A DNA stretch of 64,000 nt from Sphagnum compactum. Lineage: Eukaryota > Bryophyta > Sphagnopsida > Sphagnales. The notes beneath the pieces are model-generated. The model searched no databases, was not told where the DNA came from, and saw only the letters and a list, made by a program, of their open reading frames with translations. Position numbers and translations under genes: made by a program. Of this stretch, positions 1 through 12,380 are shown piece by piece (the stretch's first letter is position 1; each line of letters begins with the position of its first letter). The DNA lies in the NCBI GenBank assembly GCA_965153455.1, contig OZ234495.1, forward strand, positions 23,742,875 through 23,806,874. Direction: 5' to 3'.

Positions 1-2230
1 AACAGATGAACAAACCATCCACTACAAAACCAGATCACATCAAAACATCTAGTACAAAGGAAGCTGAGTATTGTGTAATCACATAGACCCTCCTAGAAAC
101 AGAAAAGCAGAAGAAACAGTTTCGCAAGAAAACTACAATCATAGTAAGCAAAAACTTCCACCCTCAAGAGCCTCCTACAGGCCCAGAATATATGCAAACA
201 AAGCCTGTTGAAGGATGTACCTATCACTAGCCAAGGAGTGAATATCATCTACCGTTGCAGTAGTGTAAGCCATGAGAATGATCTTGCACTAGGAGACCGA
301 AATTGGAAGTCGCAAAGATGACTATCAACCCCTCAGATCGGTAGAATATAGCCCACCACAAAACTAACCCTCTAGACGACCATAGGATTCACGGCACCAA
401 ACACACTACCGACCGACAGAACGCGACCAAACGAAACGGATATGAGAGAAGAAGCGAAAGATGATTCGCACAAACAAGCAATCCCTCGCACCGAGAAACA
501 TGTGCAGTCAAGAACATCCAGCAGGAACAAGAACATGAAATCAATAGAAAAAAAAAGAAAAAAAAAAATCAAGATCCTGCAGTGACAAATCCCAGGCAGA
601 AACTCCGTCAAACTCAGAAAAAAGAGATGGCGCCACGCGAGAAAATACCCCTCCACGCAAGGAGCAAAACCGAAACCCTCCCTCCACGCAATCCAAAGAA
701 AGACAAACTTTCACACCATCGACAAAAATTCCCCTCGCCTCGGCAAAGAAAAGAACATAATACAAGAAGAAAGATAGAAAAGAAAGAAAGAAAGAAAGAA
801 GAGCACCTGCGAAAGCCGATCTGAAGAAAAAATTTGCGAGGGAAGGAGGTCCCGGAGATGCTCCCGCCTGAGGCTCGACAGGGCAACTCCTAAAACGGCC
901 GTTGGAAAAAAAAAACTGATTTGGAGAACAATCTGCGCTCTGAAGATTGAAGGATAAGAAAAACGGCAGGGAAAAGGCCTTGATACAATTGCTTCTTGTA
1001 AGCGGCGACGCAAGCGCAACGCATCTATGACCTGCACCACACCACCACGCGTTGCCTCTCCTCCTTCTCCGACCACGCAATCGGCGAACGTAGCCTCCAC
1101 GCAACCAGCACAGCGAAATGACCTGCATTTTCAAGCTGCCCCTGGCGCGCCTTTCTCATCCAATAACTTCCCATCCAGAACCGTACTCGGATGGAAATAG
1201 TTCAATTCCTTATGCAGTCACTTTTTGCATCCATTGCCCATTAAAATACTGCTCTCAATTAGTAAAGGACCATTTTAAAATGTACATTTTGACCAATTAT
1301 TGCCATTGTGCAAACTCAATGGAAAAAAACTCATGAAAACTCAGCAAAAGTTGTTTGCAGCAGCCGTTTTTCTTTTGGCAAAAAATCGCCAGAAGTCAAG
1401 ACAAAAAAAAGGGCGATTGGCAGGCCTGTTGAAAAAATGGACCCCAAATTCTGGAGATTTCACGTTCCAAATTCTTCTTTCTCTCAACAAATTAGGGTTC
1501 AATCTTGGTTTTATTTCTTGATTTGCTTCATTTTTTAGAATCCATTTTCAAAGTTTCATTTCCCCAAGTTTTTGTGGCTTTGAATTTAGGGTTTCTCTTT
1601 TCTCTAGAGTCTTTGCATATTTGCTGCATCTTAACAGCTTCTTGGTCTTATTTTTTGATTCCCTTGAGCCACTAGAATCCATTTCCAATATTTCATTTTC
1701 TCAAACTTTTTATGGCTTTGAATTAAGGGTTTCTTTTTATTATAGAGCCTTTGCAAATCTATTATCTTTTAGGATTCAGATTGGTCTTATTTTCTTATTT
1801 CCTTCAATCTCCAAAATCAATTTATGACATTTCATTTTCCTCAAGTTTTTATGGTTTCATATAAAGAAACCATAAAGTTGGATACACAAGTTAAGATAAT
1901 GCGGTTGGATGTATTACATGACCAATTGAAGCAAACATTGCAAGAGGAAGTTGGATTATCCTTTGTCTAGTGAGTTCCACATTTTTTTTTTGAATTGATT
2001 TTGAAGGTTTATGAATGTTTTCATTTCCATTATAATTCACCTACTTGTTACTTAGGGTTCCATTTTAGGACAGTTGTCCTTTGACAAGAAATACATGAAC
2101 CAGAAATGTTAATGAAAAATTAGTGTCATTTTCCTTCTTACTGTTAGAAAATAATTGTTTGATGTGAATTGCTTATAAGGTCGAAAGGAAACATTTGTTT
2201 GATATATGGTACTTAAATAGTGCTAATGAA
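1..2230. other. No gene recognised (AT-rich intergenic)
   Basis: I see no reading frame with recognisable domains or plausible splice structure. The open frames at about 370-1130 on minus are Phe/Ser/Arg-rich translations of purine-rich plus-strand DNA (A-runs and GAAA repeats near 545-570 and 775-800) and are probably not coding. Short TTAGGGTTT-like words occur near 1490-1590 and 1725; such words are common near plant genes and are too short to call anything. Confidence 0.5.
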
Positions 2231-2239
2231 CAGAAGTTG

Positions 2240-2690
2240 TTGGTTTGTGGTGTTACCAGTGTTTGTGAAAAGCAAACCTTTACTTTGGGTGGTAAAGAAA
2301 AAGTAGTTTGATTTGTAGTTCCTTATGGCGCTTTTAAAAAATAGTCCTTTGATTTGTGTTGCTTTTGGTGCTTGTTAAAAGCAACTCTTTGATTTGTATT
2401 GCTTTGGGTGCTAAGCAAAAGCAATTGTGTGGTTTGTGGTGCTTTTTATGCTTGTGAAAAATAATGTTTCTAGGCTTTTAGTACTAATGAATGCTTCTAG
2501 TGCTTCTAAAGCAATTGTTTGATTTCTAATGCTTTGAATGCTAGTGAAGAAGTAAATATTTGACTTGGATTGCTTTTAGTCTTAATGAAAATCAATTGTA
2601 TCATGTGTAGTGCTTGTAGTGCTTGTGAAAAATAGTTTTTTTGATTTGCTATGCTTTTAGTGTTGAGCAAAAGCAATTGTTTGACATGCA
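2240..2690. repeat. Degenerate tandem repeat, unit about 50-55 bp
   Basis: About eight or nine imperfect copies follow each other. Each contains a variant of TTTGATTTGTATTGCTTT followed by GGTGCTTGTGAAAAGCAA. Copies differ by substitutions and small length changes, so the array is old. No reading frame is preserved across it. Confidence 0.6.
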
Positions 2691-2699
2691 ATGGTCTTA

Positions 2700-3560
2700 T
2701 TATTTATGAGAAAGGTCCTTTCAAATGAGATTATGTGATTGTACTTCAGGTGTTTTAACACATTGGAGTTAAAACGATTATATTGTTTTTATTTTTACTA
2801 CCACATGAGGAGTTTGTTTCAATTTGGTAATTTTTGTCATTATACCTCTTACATGCAAGTATCATGTTAAAACTTAGGCATATTGAGCATGGTTCTATTG
2901 GATCCACCTCCCTACGAAACCAAAGGCAAAGCCTTGTATTCAACCAGTACACAATTTACAAATTCAACTACACATCAAATTTGTATTATGCTTTTGAAAC
3001 AAATGTTGGATAAAATTATTACCTATTTAGTTTTATTTGAAGTAGTATTTAAGGAAAAATGGCAATTTTTTCATACTTGCCCAATAATGATCACATGGAA
3101 TTGATTTTGGACATTATGTTCATGAATCAAGTCTCTAGCAGATCCATCCCCTTCATTTGATTCCATTGTGTTCATCGAATCTACATCAAATCCCTCCCCT
3201 TCACAACTTGACTCCACTATGTTCATAAAGTCTGCATCAGATCCCTCCCTTTCATCACCAATAGTTTCAACCAATACCACTTGATCCATTTCAACAATTC
3301 CTAGAATGTGTGCATTTGAAGGGTGCATTTGAAGCTTAAAGATTTCAATCCAGAAGCCTGATTCCTTTCAACAAACAATGAAAAATGGAATTAGATCAAA
3401 TTATGAAATAATAGATGTAAATAATTTTCATTTTTATCCTTAATTCAAAAATTGAAAAACCAGAGCAAAATTTTTAAGATAGATATCAAACCTTATAACC
3501 AAGAGACATTAAAAATAGATCGTGTATAGATTAAGTATGAAGAACAATTGGAACAACTAA
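2700..3560. other. No gene recognised; short 51-54 bp repeat at about 3130-3260
   Basis: Two to three imperfect copies of a unit containing GATCCCTCCCTTTCATC-like and CACTATGTTCAT-like words lie at about 3130-3260. In the minus frame ending near 3071 they encode an acidic repeat with EGSDADFMN- and EGFDVDSMN-like blocks. Nothing else supports a gene here. The unit length is a multiple of three, so it could be the remnant of a repeat-containing exon. Confidence 0.35.
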
Positions 3561-3589
3561 TACAAAAGATTATTCACAAATAAAATAAG

Positions 3590-4068
3590 AATTAATCTAG
3601 CAACTTTGTTGCTTCTCTTGCATCAATAATGCAATTCAAAACATCATATCTTAGTTCATAAGTTGCATAATTGCCTTTGACAGAATGCACAGTGGGTGCC
3701 ATTGTGAACTTGGATGCAACTATTAGGTGTGAGAATATGTATGCTGGAGGCTTATCGTTTCTAAGAATGTAAGTACCCTACCTACATGTAGCCTTTCGTA
3801 CTAGTATCCCCTCAAAACTATATCCCTTTCAACATATGAATTACCCCACGTGGTCTTCAAAGGATTCCTCCACATTGTGTACAACCTTATCCACTAGCAA
3901 CAGCCAAAATTGCTCATTTGTTTCATTATCATCAATAATAGCAATGTTGTCCCCAACATAAACTCCATCTGCTATCCACTCACCACTAGTGCCGCTATTG
4001 ATCTTCTCATCGGAATTAATCATCATATTCCTGACCTCCACATTGTTTGCAGTTTTGATCCTTTTCAA
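3590..4068 (-). pseudogene. Decayed coding stretch, family not recognised
   Basis: Reading minus from 4068, an open stretch of 75 codons (includes EQFWLLLVDKVVHNVEESF) ends at a TAA at 3841. The same frame continues after that stop and two further stops with residues that still look coding: KPPAYIFSHLIVASKF, then MAPTVHSVKGNYATYELRYD, then DVLNCIIDAREATK, to about 3590. Persistent protein-like composition across several stops points to a decayed gene or transposon exon. I cannot name the family. A real gene with short introns skipping the stops is possible but I see no good splice sites for it. Confidence 0.4.
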
Positions 4069-6860
4069 TGTCCATGTAGGGACATGAGTGAAGAAGAAGA
4101 TTTACAATGTACAACCTAAGTTACATTGCAAGAATAAAAAAAAAACAAAAAACAAAAAATTCCGAGTGGGGTCACCCTAAAGACTTGTCCAAAAATCAAA
4201 AGAAGATTTGTAGCACATTTCAAAAAAAGAAAAAAAAGGGGGCCCACACTAAGCACACACAACTTTTAGTCTTCAAGAGAAAAAAACACAAAGTGGGCTC
4301 GTATGGAGCCCATCTACCTCTACCTTAGCCTCTATAGACATATCTTGAGATCATCTTTACATAAAAACAAAAAAAACGAAAATAAAATAAAATAAAATGG
4401 TGTTGTAGACTTACAACTGCCTTGCAACCAACCAACAAAAAATTGAAGCTTACCTTAAAGGAGCCCATTACATTTTGATGTTGACCTTGCAAATTTGTTT
4501 TGTTTCCATCAGCCACTCTCCCAACTGCTCTTTCTAAGATTTATTTAAGCTAAAAAAAATGCCCTAATTGTCATCACACCTACCCACCTCCCAACCTCAA
4601 TGTGTCACCCTAAATATTAGTCTCAACACAATATGAAACATTTCAAAACTTTGATTGGTATGTTTCGACCTAGGTATTTGCACATTAAAAAACCCTAGGT
4701 TCTACAATCAATCTAAGTATATATTTTAGGATATGTACCCAACAAGTAGGTTTTAACATACCCTTATACATATCAATGTACATACTATGGGTGTACCCTG
4801 TATACCAATACAACATTGGTCCAAACCCATTTTCTATCTTGTGGAAGTGTGCAGGTCCAAATTCCATACTCATTTTCATGGGGTTTAAAGTCTATGTTTC
4901 ATCCAAATTAAAATGTACAATGGATTTTACTACTACTTTTGACCTACCTTAAGGGGGTGCACAAACCCTAACATCTTCTAGACATGTTCCAAGGAGGTGC
5001 ACAAACCCTAACATGTTCTACACATGCTCCAAGGATGTACACAAACCCCCAAATATTTTCAACTTTCAAACCTTCTTTTCATACCCAATTGTTTTGGAGG
5101 AAAGAAAGGCAATTGCCTGATCTTTAGTTTTTGCAACCTTCAAAACATTTTTTATTATTACATTTTGTGTTGTGGGGCCATCCACTTATTCTCATACAAG
5201 AAAAGTCATGTGTCATGGTGCATTTAAAAAGACAAAAAATGTCCAATTTATTGTCATTCTCTACTTGCTAACCCACAATAGATTAATGATAAATTTTGTG
5301 AGCATGAGGTTTCTTCTTAATTTGTTAGAAATTAAACATTATCCAAAGAAACATTGGTGTTATAATGAAGGGTGGAGTATGATCGAAGTTTTCCGTACCA
5401 TCATCATGTGAACAAATAAACTTGCATTAGATAAGGTTAATTCTTTTGTTTTGTCTTGTGGGGTGTAGTCACAATAAAAGGAGCCTAAATAGTTATTAAT
5501 TAGAGTAGTGAAAAACTATACTTCCTTTATTTTGAAGAATTGCAACTAATTGCATTTAATGAATTCTTTGTTCATCTTTTGGAATTTGTTTTTTATTTAT
5601 GAAATTGAAATCCCATTAATTTGAAGTCATTTCATTGTGTTGGAAAAATCCTTTTACATACAAAAAACACTTGTTGAATAGTGTTTTTCAACACATTTAA
5701 AAATTTGGACGTGTTTTTTGTAATTGAAACCTCCATCAAATGTTTTCAAATTTTTGTAAGCTTTAATATATTTTATAGAAAGGGACACGTGTGGTGAACC
5801 ATTCAAAATCCTTTTGAATTTTACTATATTGGATTCTAATGTTTAAACATCTTTAATGACTAATAATTTCAAATTTTTCATGGTTAAAAGCAAAATTGTA
5901 AGTTTGATTGTAATGTAGGGCTTGATACAAACAATTTATATGTTTATTATTGTATGGGTTATATATGGTCTCAATATTGATATACAATCTATAAAACTAT
6001 ATGAAAAATGAACAAAATTTGGTATTTTTAAACCAATGCAAGAAAGTCATGTGTCAAATGCAATCTTTAAAAAAGGACTTAATGCATGGTTGAACTAGCT
6101 CCTTTTATTGTACTTTGTGATGAATTTACTTCAATTGACAACCAATCTTGGTTGTCAATCCCTGCATACACCATTCAAAATTGAAGGTGTTCCTATTCAA
6201 ATTTAGTTTCAATTTGCTCCAATCATAACTCATGGTGCATTAGAAAAATCTATAAGTTGTTCAAACCCTTTCTACTTTGCACATGGTCAATCACCATGAA
6301 GGAATATAATTTCATTTTTCAAACACTTTTTTAGCTTTCTAAATAAGCATATGGAATTTGCTAAGTTGGAGTCCAAGTCATGGAAATAAAGAGCTTGAAG
6401 ATTTTGAAAATGTCAAAATCCACTAGATTTTTATGTTGAGCACATTTCTTCAACTATCAAGACAAAAGATTACACACAGGAAAAGTAATACTTTCAGAAC
6501 GACAAAAATAGTGGCGAGAGATTGGGACGACGGGGGTAAAAGGAAGGAGGATGAGCACCCGGCTCTGCATGATGTAGGCGGGTCCTTTCGAAGATCTTTC
6601 AACTCTTCGGAATTGTCTTGGAGGCCATATGGAAACAGTAGTAACAACTTCAAGTCCTTCAAGTCTCAGGTGCAGCAGCAAAAACGAAGCTGCAAATCTC
6701 AATGCATCCATACAACAACAGTAGCAGCAGGAGCAGGAGAGCCACAGCTACGACAACTGGGAGGAAGAGACAGCTACGAAGAAGAAGAAGCTCTTGGAGA
6801 AACAAACCCTGCCTTTCGGGGAGTTCTTGGCGGTTTCACACCGTTCATAGTCACACTTCC
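4069..6860. other. No gene recognised
   Basis: AT-rich DNA. An open frame of 150 codons on plus (6433-6885) has no recognisable domain and overlaps the end of the rhamnose synthase-like fragment on the other strand. Short direct repeats of an AAGGNGGTGCACAAACCCTAACAT-type unit occur at about 4950-5050. Nothing else is supported. Confidence 0.5.
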
Positions 6861-6869
6861 TTCCCTCTA

Positions 6870-7627
6870 TTCCCCAAAATTGTAAACATGACCAACACTT
6901 CCCTTGTGCAGCACAACCTCAAACGCTTCAGCCACATCTTCACAGTACAGGTAGCTTCGCACATTACATCCATCTCCATGGATGGGGAGGGGCTTCCCCT
7001 AGCCAAAAGAATGAATGTGGGAATGAGCTTCTCTGGGAATTGGTTTGGTCCATACACATTATTGCCTCGTCTGGTGATGACAGGCAAGCGATATGAGCGG
7101 CCATATGCCATCACCGGCATTTCTGCACCAGCCTTGGTGGCTGAGTAGGGATTTGTGGGAAGCAGCTGCGATGCTTCATGGTTTCCAACAATTGCATCAG
7201 CCTCAGTCTCTCCATAGAGCTCATATGTGCTCACATGAATGAAGCGGTGGACAGTGCTTGTCACTTTGCATGCCTCCAGCAACACATGGGTCCCATAGAT
7301 GTTGTTCTTTGTGAACTCAATACTATTGCCAAATGAGTTGTCGACATGAGTTTGGACGGCAAAGTGCATAATGGTGTCAATACCCTCAGTAATGAGAAGG
7401 TAGTTCACAAGATCTGCACTCCCAATGTCACCTTTCACAAACTTGAAATTCTTGGAGGACTTGGAGGGCAACAGATTCTTCAAGTTGGAGCAATAATCCA
7501 ACTTGTCTAGCACCACGATCTCGTAATGTGGGTAGTTGCGCATTAGTCTGTTGGCAACATGAGATGCAATGAATCCTGCTGCACCAGTTATTAAGATGCT
7601 TTTGGGAGTGTATGTGGCTTCCCCCAT
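6870..7627 (-). pseudogene. Truncated UDP-rhamnose synthase (RHM) N-terminal domain copy
   Basis: The product starts with a short leader and the Rossmann nucleotide-binding motif (SILITGAAGFIASHVANRL, residues 10-28). It closely follows plant RHM, whose N-terminal half is the NAD-dependent UDP-glucose 4,6-dehydratase. The Tyr-x3-Lys signature is kept (PYSATKAGAE). The dehydratase TDE motif, expected as STDEVYGE, reads STYELYGE, so the catalytic Asp is Tyr. After LIPTFILLARG the homology (LPIHGDG, VRSYLYCEDVAEAFEVVLHKG, GHVYNFGE) continues only in the next frame, so one base is missing near 6995, and it then stops at a TAG at 6867-6869. Only about 255 of the roughly 670 residues of RHM are present, with no introns in the stretch. 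I infer a dead partial copy. A gene split by a long intron is unlikely given the frameshift and changed catalytic residue. Confidence 0.8.
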
Positions 7628-7639
7628 TATGATGATGAC

Positions 7640-9500
7640 CTCCGCTTCTGTAAATCTGCCTGATATTATTCAGTAAGAAAAAATTCTTCTCTATCAGAAT
7701 TTTGTGGGCACAACACAAGAGTAACAACAAAGTTCGGTGGAGCCACAGACGGGAAATAGAGAGGAAGAGTGTAATTTGGACTCCCCTGCAAACAAGGAAG
7801 ATCAAGACCAAGCTCTCTTTAGTCCTGGTATAATACCTTACAAGTACACCTGCTTTTTTCTGGTACTGTCTGTCATAGGGACCGAATGTGAGGGACGACA
7901 AAGCGAGCAATATCTGCTGCTCACGACTACTAATCCACAAGCTCCTCATTTCCAACTAATGAGATTATGTGTTGTCATTATGAAAACATAAAATTTCGAA
8001 CAATCAAGATGTTCTGAGTGAGGCAAACATCATCAGCTAAACAGTGTCAAATTTCACTGTAGCAACTGGGAACTCTGACCCAACTCATTACACTAAGGCA
8101 GATCTCAATTCAGTTGAGCACTCGAGGATAATATCATATATAATGCAAATGTTGAAATTAGAACTGATCAAACAGTTATCAGATGATTTCAATAAACAAG
8201 ATCTCTCTATTCTGAAATGAACCTTTGTTCATCAATGCTTAAATCCTCACGGTAAGAGGTCTATACATGCTCCAGCCCTCCTAAAATCATGCTTGCTCAA
8301 TTGATGGTATTCTGTGAGCTACTTGCATTTGCAAACGGAATGATCCAAATGCTCATTCAATATAACATTAGTCCTCTTCCAACTGTGTATATGCCTGGAA
8401 GGCAACCAAGTATATGAATGCAGCCTGTGCCAGAATAGATCTCTAAATCCATAAAGTTCATCACAGCCCTGTTTCTATTGAGTTTCAGCTCTGAAGTGTC
8501 CTGACAATGTTGTAAAAGAAATTCCATCAATACTGCTCAACGTTGTTGCCTCCAGCCTATGTGTCGCAGCCATGCTGCTGTTGTCTTCCCACCACCCTAG
8601 GCACCACAAATGGTGCCACAGAGTTATCCTACCTCATTACTTCATAGATTGCAAGTCTTGGATCTTTGGAAAGATTTCTTTTATGGCTATAGCACTCTTG
8701 CTGTATCTGATCAGCACCCACCAATCAGCACCAAATATCAAGCAAACATAAGTCCCTCTTACATTGTGCACAAAACCCTGCTCGTTCAGCACTTGTCATT
8801 CATGAACCTCTGTAATGGAATTATCCTTATTGCTTATCAAGCACTTCAGGTAGTCATGATGAACATCACCACTTCCCCCAACTGCAACAGGTACCTAGAC
8901 ATTGAAAAAAATACCAGTTAGCAACAACATAACCACATCATAGCAGTCACATAGTGGCACAAGCACATCTTGTTATCCTCCACTGGCTCTTCAACCAATG
9001 TTTCTGATATCCCATAAGCCCCAGCTTCAAGAAAACCCTCAAGCTCAGATGACCTTTCAGCTCAGCTCAGCTCAGCTCACACACCATGCGCTTTCCTTCT
9101 CACACAACACACAACACACACACACACACACAAATGCTAATCAACCCCATTCGCTAATCATTTGTGATTAATAGCCTAATTAGGACCTTAATCAGGGCCT
9201 TAATTATTCTCTCTCTTGCCAAAGAGAGATTTGTGTTAAGCAAATAACACTGTAGTAAGATATTAAATTTTTTACCACTGGGTGCAACCTGTCTACATTC
9301 AGAATCCAAAGGCGGTTAGCACATAAAGAGGATCTCCAAAGGATCTGCAATATCTCCAGGAAGCCCATACCATCAAAACGACTCATAAATATGTTTCAGC
9401 TCTAAACATGGGAGCAGATCCTGTAGTGAGTGCCTACAAAGTCAGCTCAAGGACACTTACCTGTGTGCCTGTAGCTCTTGAAATACGTGTGGCAAGAGCT
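7640..9500. other. No gene recognised; simple repeats near 9060-9132
   Basis: No supported coding region. A CTCAG pentamer run (about 9058-9077) and a CA dinucleotide run (about 9105-9132) are present. A TTA followed by CACTA at 8088-8095 was examined as a possible mate for the CACTA terminus at 39128 and not accepted. Confidence 0.5.
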
Positions 9501-11522
9501 GCCAGATCCCCATAAGACAACTATTCATTCAAGGCCAACTTCATCCTCACCAGATGACCTTTGAAGCTCTTCGGCAGCTAGAATTGCATCAGCTCCAGTC
9601 AATTCAATTGCACCAACAAGTGCCATGTTCCTTGGTACCTCTGGAAATTCCAGAGGCACATCTACTCCAATTAAGTTGTCTACCATGGTAACTTCATCAC
9701 TATTAGATACTAGGATGCGTTTGGACCTTGGTTCTTTGTGGAGGACAACCTTCCATCCTGGCATGTTAGGGTCATCTGCATAAAAACTTGTTGCACCTAG
9801 GCTGGAAATACATAAGGTTCATCAACCCGTGCTTTCAATTGTCGAAAATTTACCAACAAAAACCCATCATCATCACGCTTATATGTGGGATTCCCCCATC
9901 TGTCTAATCCATTTCTTACCCAATCACATTTGAACAATATTACTGGTTGGGATATAGGGCCATAGTCTAGCAAAATTATGTCCTTCAATATCCCCACATA
10001 TTGAAGCGCCCCAAGTCTCGTACCTTCTGTTGACTGCTGCTCTTGATGGAAAACTAATGCAACTCCAGAATCGTATGTGGCACTTGTGTTGTCAGTGGTA
10101 TTTATAGAAACTCTGTAATGATTTCCATATGCCTTCATTCTTGTGTACCTTGAAGCAAAAGCGGATGGCAAAACTGATAGATGGAGTGCATCTTGGTCTT
10201 CAAGCACGCCCCCTTGTGCGATATGGCTCCAAATTGCTTCACGAACCCAACTTGCCGAGTTTTGCACCTCTTGGAGCTCTGGTGGAAACTCCACATGCCT
10301 GCTTCTTTTTCTATGCCCCATCCGCCATTGTGCTTCAAATTCTGCTCTTAACTGCCTTATCCGAATTGTTTCTTGCTCATACATGCTGCACCCCCAATAG
10401 CCAAGCCCCACATTAAGTTTATTAATTTTAGTTAGTTGTTCAACAAGAAAGTAACTTACCCATGCATCTATGACCTCTTTACAATTTTCCAACAGGGGTT
10501 TAAGGGGTTAAGGGTTGTGTACCAAACCCACGGTGCTAAACATGCCACATTTGTGATCACATATTGATGTGCCACATCTCGTGTTACAGGGTCCAGAGTC
10601 AACTTTGTGGCAGCCCCTTCCACAACTTCACCATAAACCCCCTCCTCTTCATCTGCATCCCAGATTCTATGTCGAACATGGCGGAAATCTTGTAGATATT
10701 TGGTGACAAACCCAATTGTCTCGTCCAAAATGTAACCTTCTGCCATGGAAGCCTCTGGCCTTGACCTATTACGAACATAACCTTTGAAAACCTTCATGGC
10801 CCGTTCTATTGGGTACATCCAGCGAGTATGAACTGGGCCACAAATGTCTAGTTCTTCTACAATGTGCAATGTTAAATGTGACATCACATCAAAAAATGCT
10901 CCCGGGAATTCCCATTCAAGCATGCTAAGAGTGATTGCTACATCTTCCCTTAGGGTTGGTAGGTCAATTGGATCCCAAACCTTTGCACATATGTTACGAT
11001 ACACTCGACTAAGGCGCATCAAACTTAAACGTACCTGAGCATCCATTAGGCCCCTTAGAGCTAGAGGCATTAATTGTTGCATTAAAACATGCCAATCATG
11101 GCTCTTCATTAACCCAAGTTTCTTATCCATGATATGTTTTTCTAATGAGTCGCAATAATCTGTTGGCACTTTCAAAGAGGCTAACCTATTCATGAAAGTT
11201 TGGAGCTCTTCTAGACTAAGGACATAGGGGGCAACAGGTTTAAAAATCTTGCCCGGCCTTTGAGGATCCCGTTTCAAACATAGATGTTCTCGGATTCCAC
11301 ACTTCCATGTCCCGTCGAACCTTGATTGTGTCCTTCAATCCAAATATGAACTTGATCATACTCTCACAAACATTCTTCTCAATGTGCATCACATCTAACG
11401 TGTGCCTGATGAGTAAATGCTGCAGCAACCACCATTTCGGTTAAACAATATATTAACACAATTTGTGCCTGGGAACTACTATACCAAGATGTAAACACCC
11501 ATATAATGATGCCACCCAATAA

Positions 11523-12380
11523 TTGAAATCTCACAAATTGACAAATTTTAACATGGACCAAAAATATGTTTGCCCACCCCAAGACTCCGCACTTATCTCT
11601 GATTCCAGAAATGAACCACTTCATGCCTCAGTTGTCCCAGTAAACAGTCCCTTTGATACAACGTCTTTTGAAACCTTTGATGATGAAGAAGATGAAGAAC
11701 AGGTAATCGCACTTGAAGACAAGATCTGGGTGGACTTAGAGGATGAGGCTGATGATCTCCTAGACATGGAGTTAGAGGATGAGAGCCAAAAGACTGAATC
11801 TGCTTTGGAAGACATAAAAGTCCACGATGATCCCCCAATGCTACAAAGCACACTTCATGACCAAAGAGTTTTAAGTACTGAACTGGATAATGACCAGATG
11901 ACACAGCACAGTCCAGTGGATGTAGATATGGCTGCCGGACATGCTTCAGAGGACCATGCAACAAAACAAAAATGTGTCCAGTGAGAAAAACCAATCAAGG
12001 GAGACTATGGATATGACCGAAGATGATGCAGACATTTATGTCACAGCAACAGCAGCCAAGACCAGTAAGAACATCTCAGAAGGATCTCATAAAGAGGGTG
12101 AGAAAGGTAATGATGAAGTAAAAAGAATTCTGGAGGGTGAATTGAGGGCGAGACAGATGGAGCGTGAACTGAAAGAGAAAGATGCAAATTTTACACATTT
12201 TGCTATCATGATGAGATGCATCTTTTAATGTTGTTGAAACCAGCTGGATCAGAAATCCATGGTATCATCCAGTGTTGAACAATTGGACACTGACAAATCC
12301 AAACAGAATAGTGGTGTTACAATCAGTCTAGACAAAGGGCTCTCAGAAGAGTCACCATGGATTTTAGTCTGGTCATAATG
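11523..12380 (+). pseudogene. Acidic coding fragment inside the TNP2 intron
   Basis: This lies in the large intron of the minus-strand transposase but is coding-like on plus. An open frame (11523-11984) is strongly acidic (FDDEEDEEQ, LEDEADDLLDMELEDE). It ends at a TGA, and a shifted frame continues with similar composition (TMDMTEDDADIYV, then EGELRARQMERELKEKD) to 12228. A third block (LDQKSMVSSSVEQLD to LDKGLSEESPW) follows to about 12380. I recognise no family; it appears disordered. Position and strand suggest a host gene fragment carried by the transposon, with at least one frameshift. The similar acidic frame at 16324-17445 may come from the same source. Confidence 0.4.

Noticed and set aside
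372-1134. Phe- and Arg-rich open frames on minus
   Set aside because: Low-complexity translations of purine-rich DNA with no domain and overlapping frames in several phases.
8088-8100. TTA followed by CACTAAGGCA as the left mate of the CACTA terminus at 39128
   Set aside because: The three flanking bases match, but only CACTA of the inverted repeat agrees and there are no GTTGCAT subterminal repeats inside it. A chance match of this size is not surprising over several kb.
9101-9132. CRISPR-like or other structured repeat
   Set aside because: It is a simple CA microsatellite; no CRISPR arrays are expected or seen in this plant sequence.
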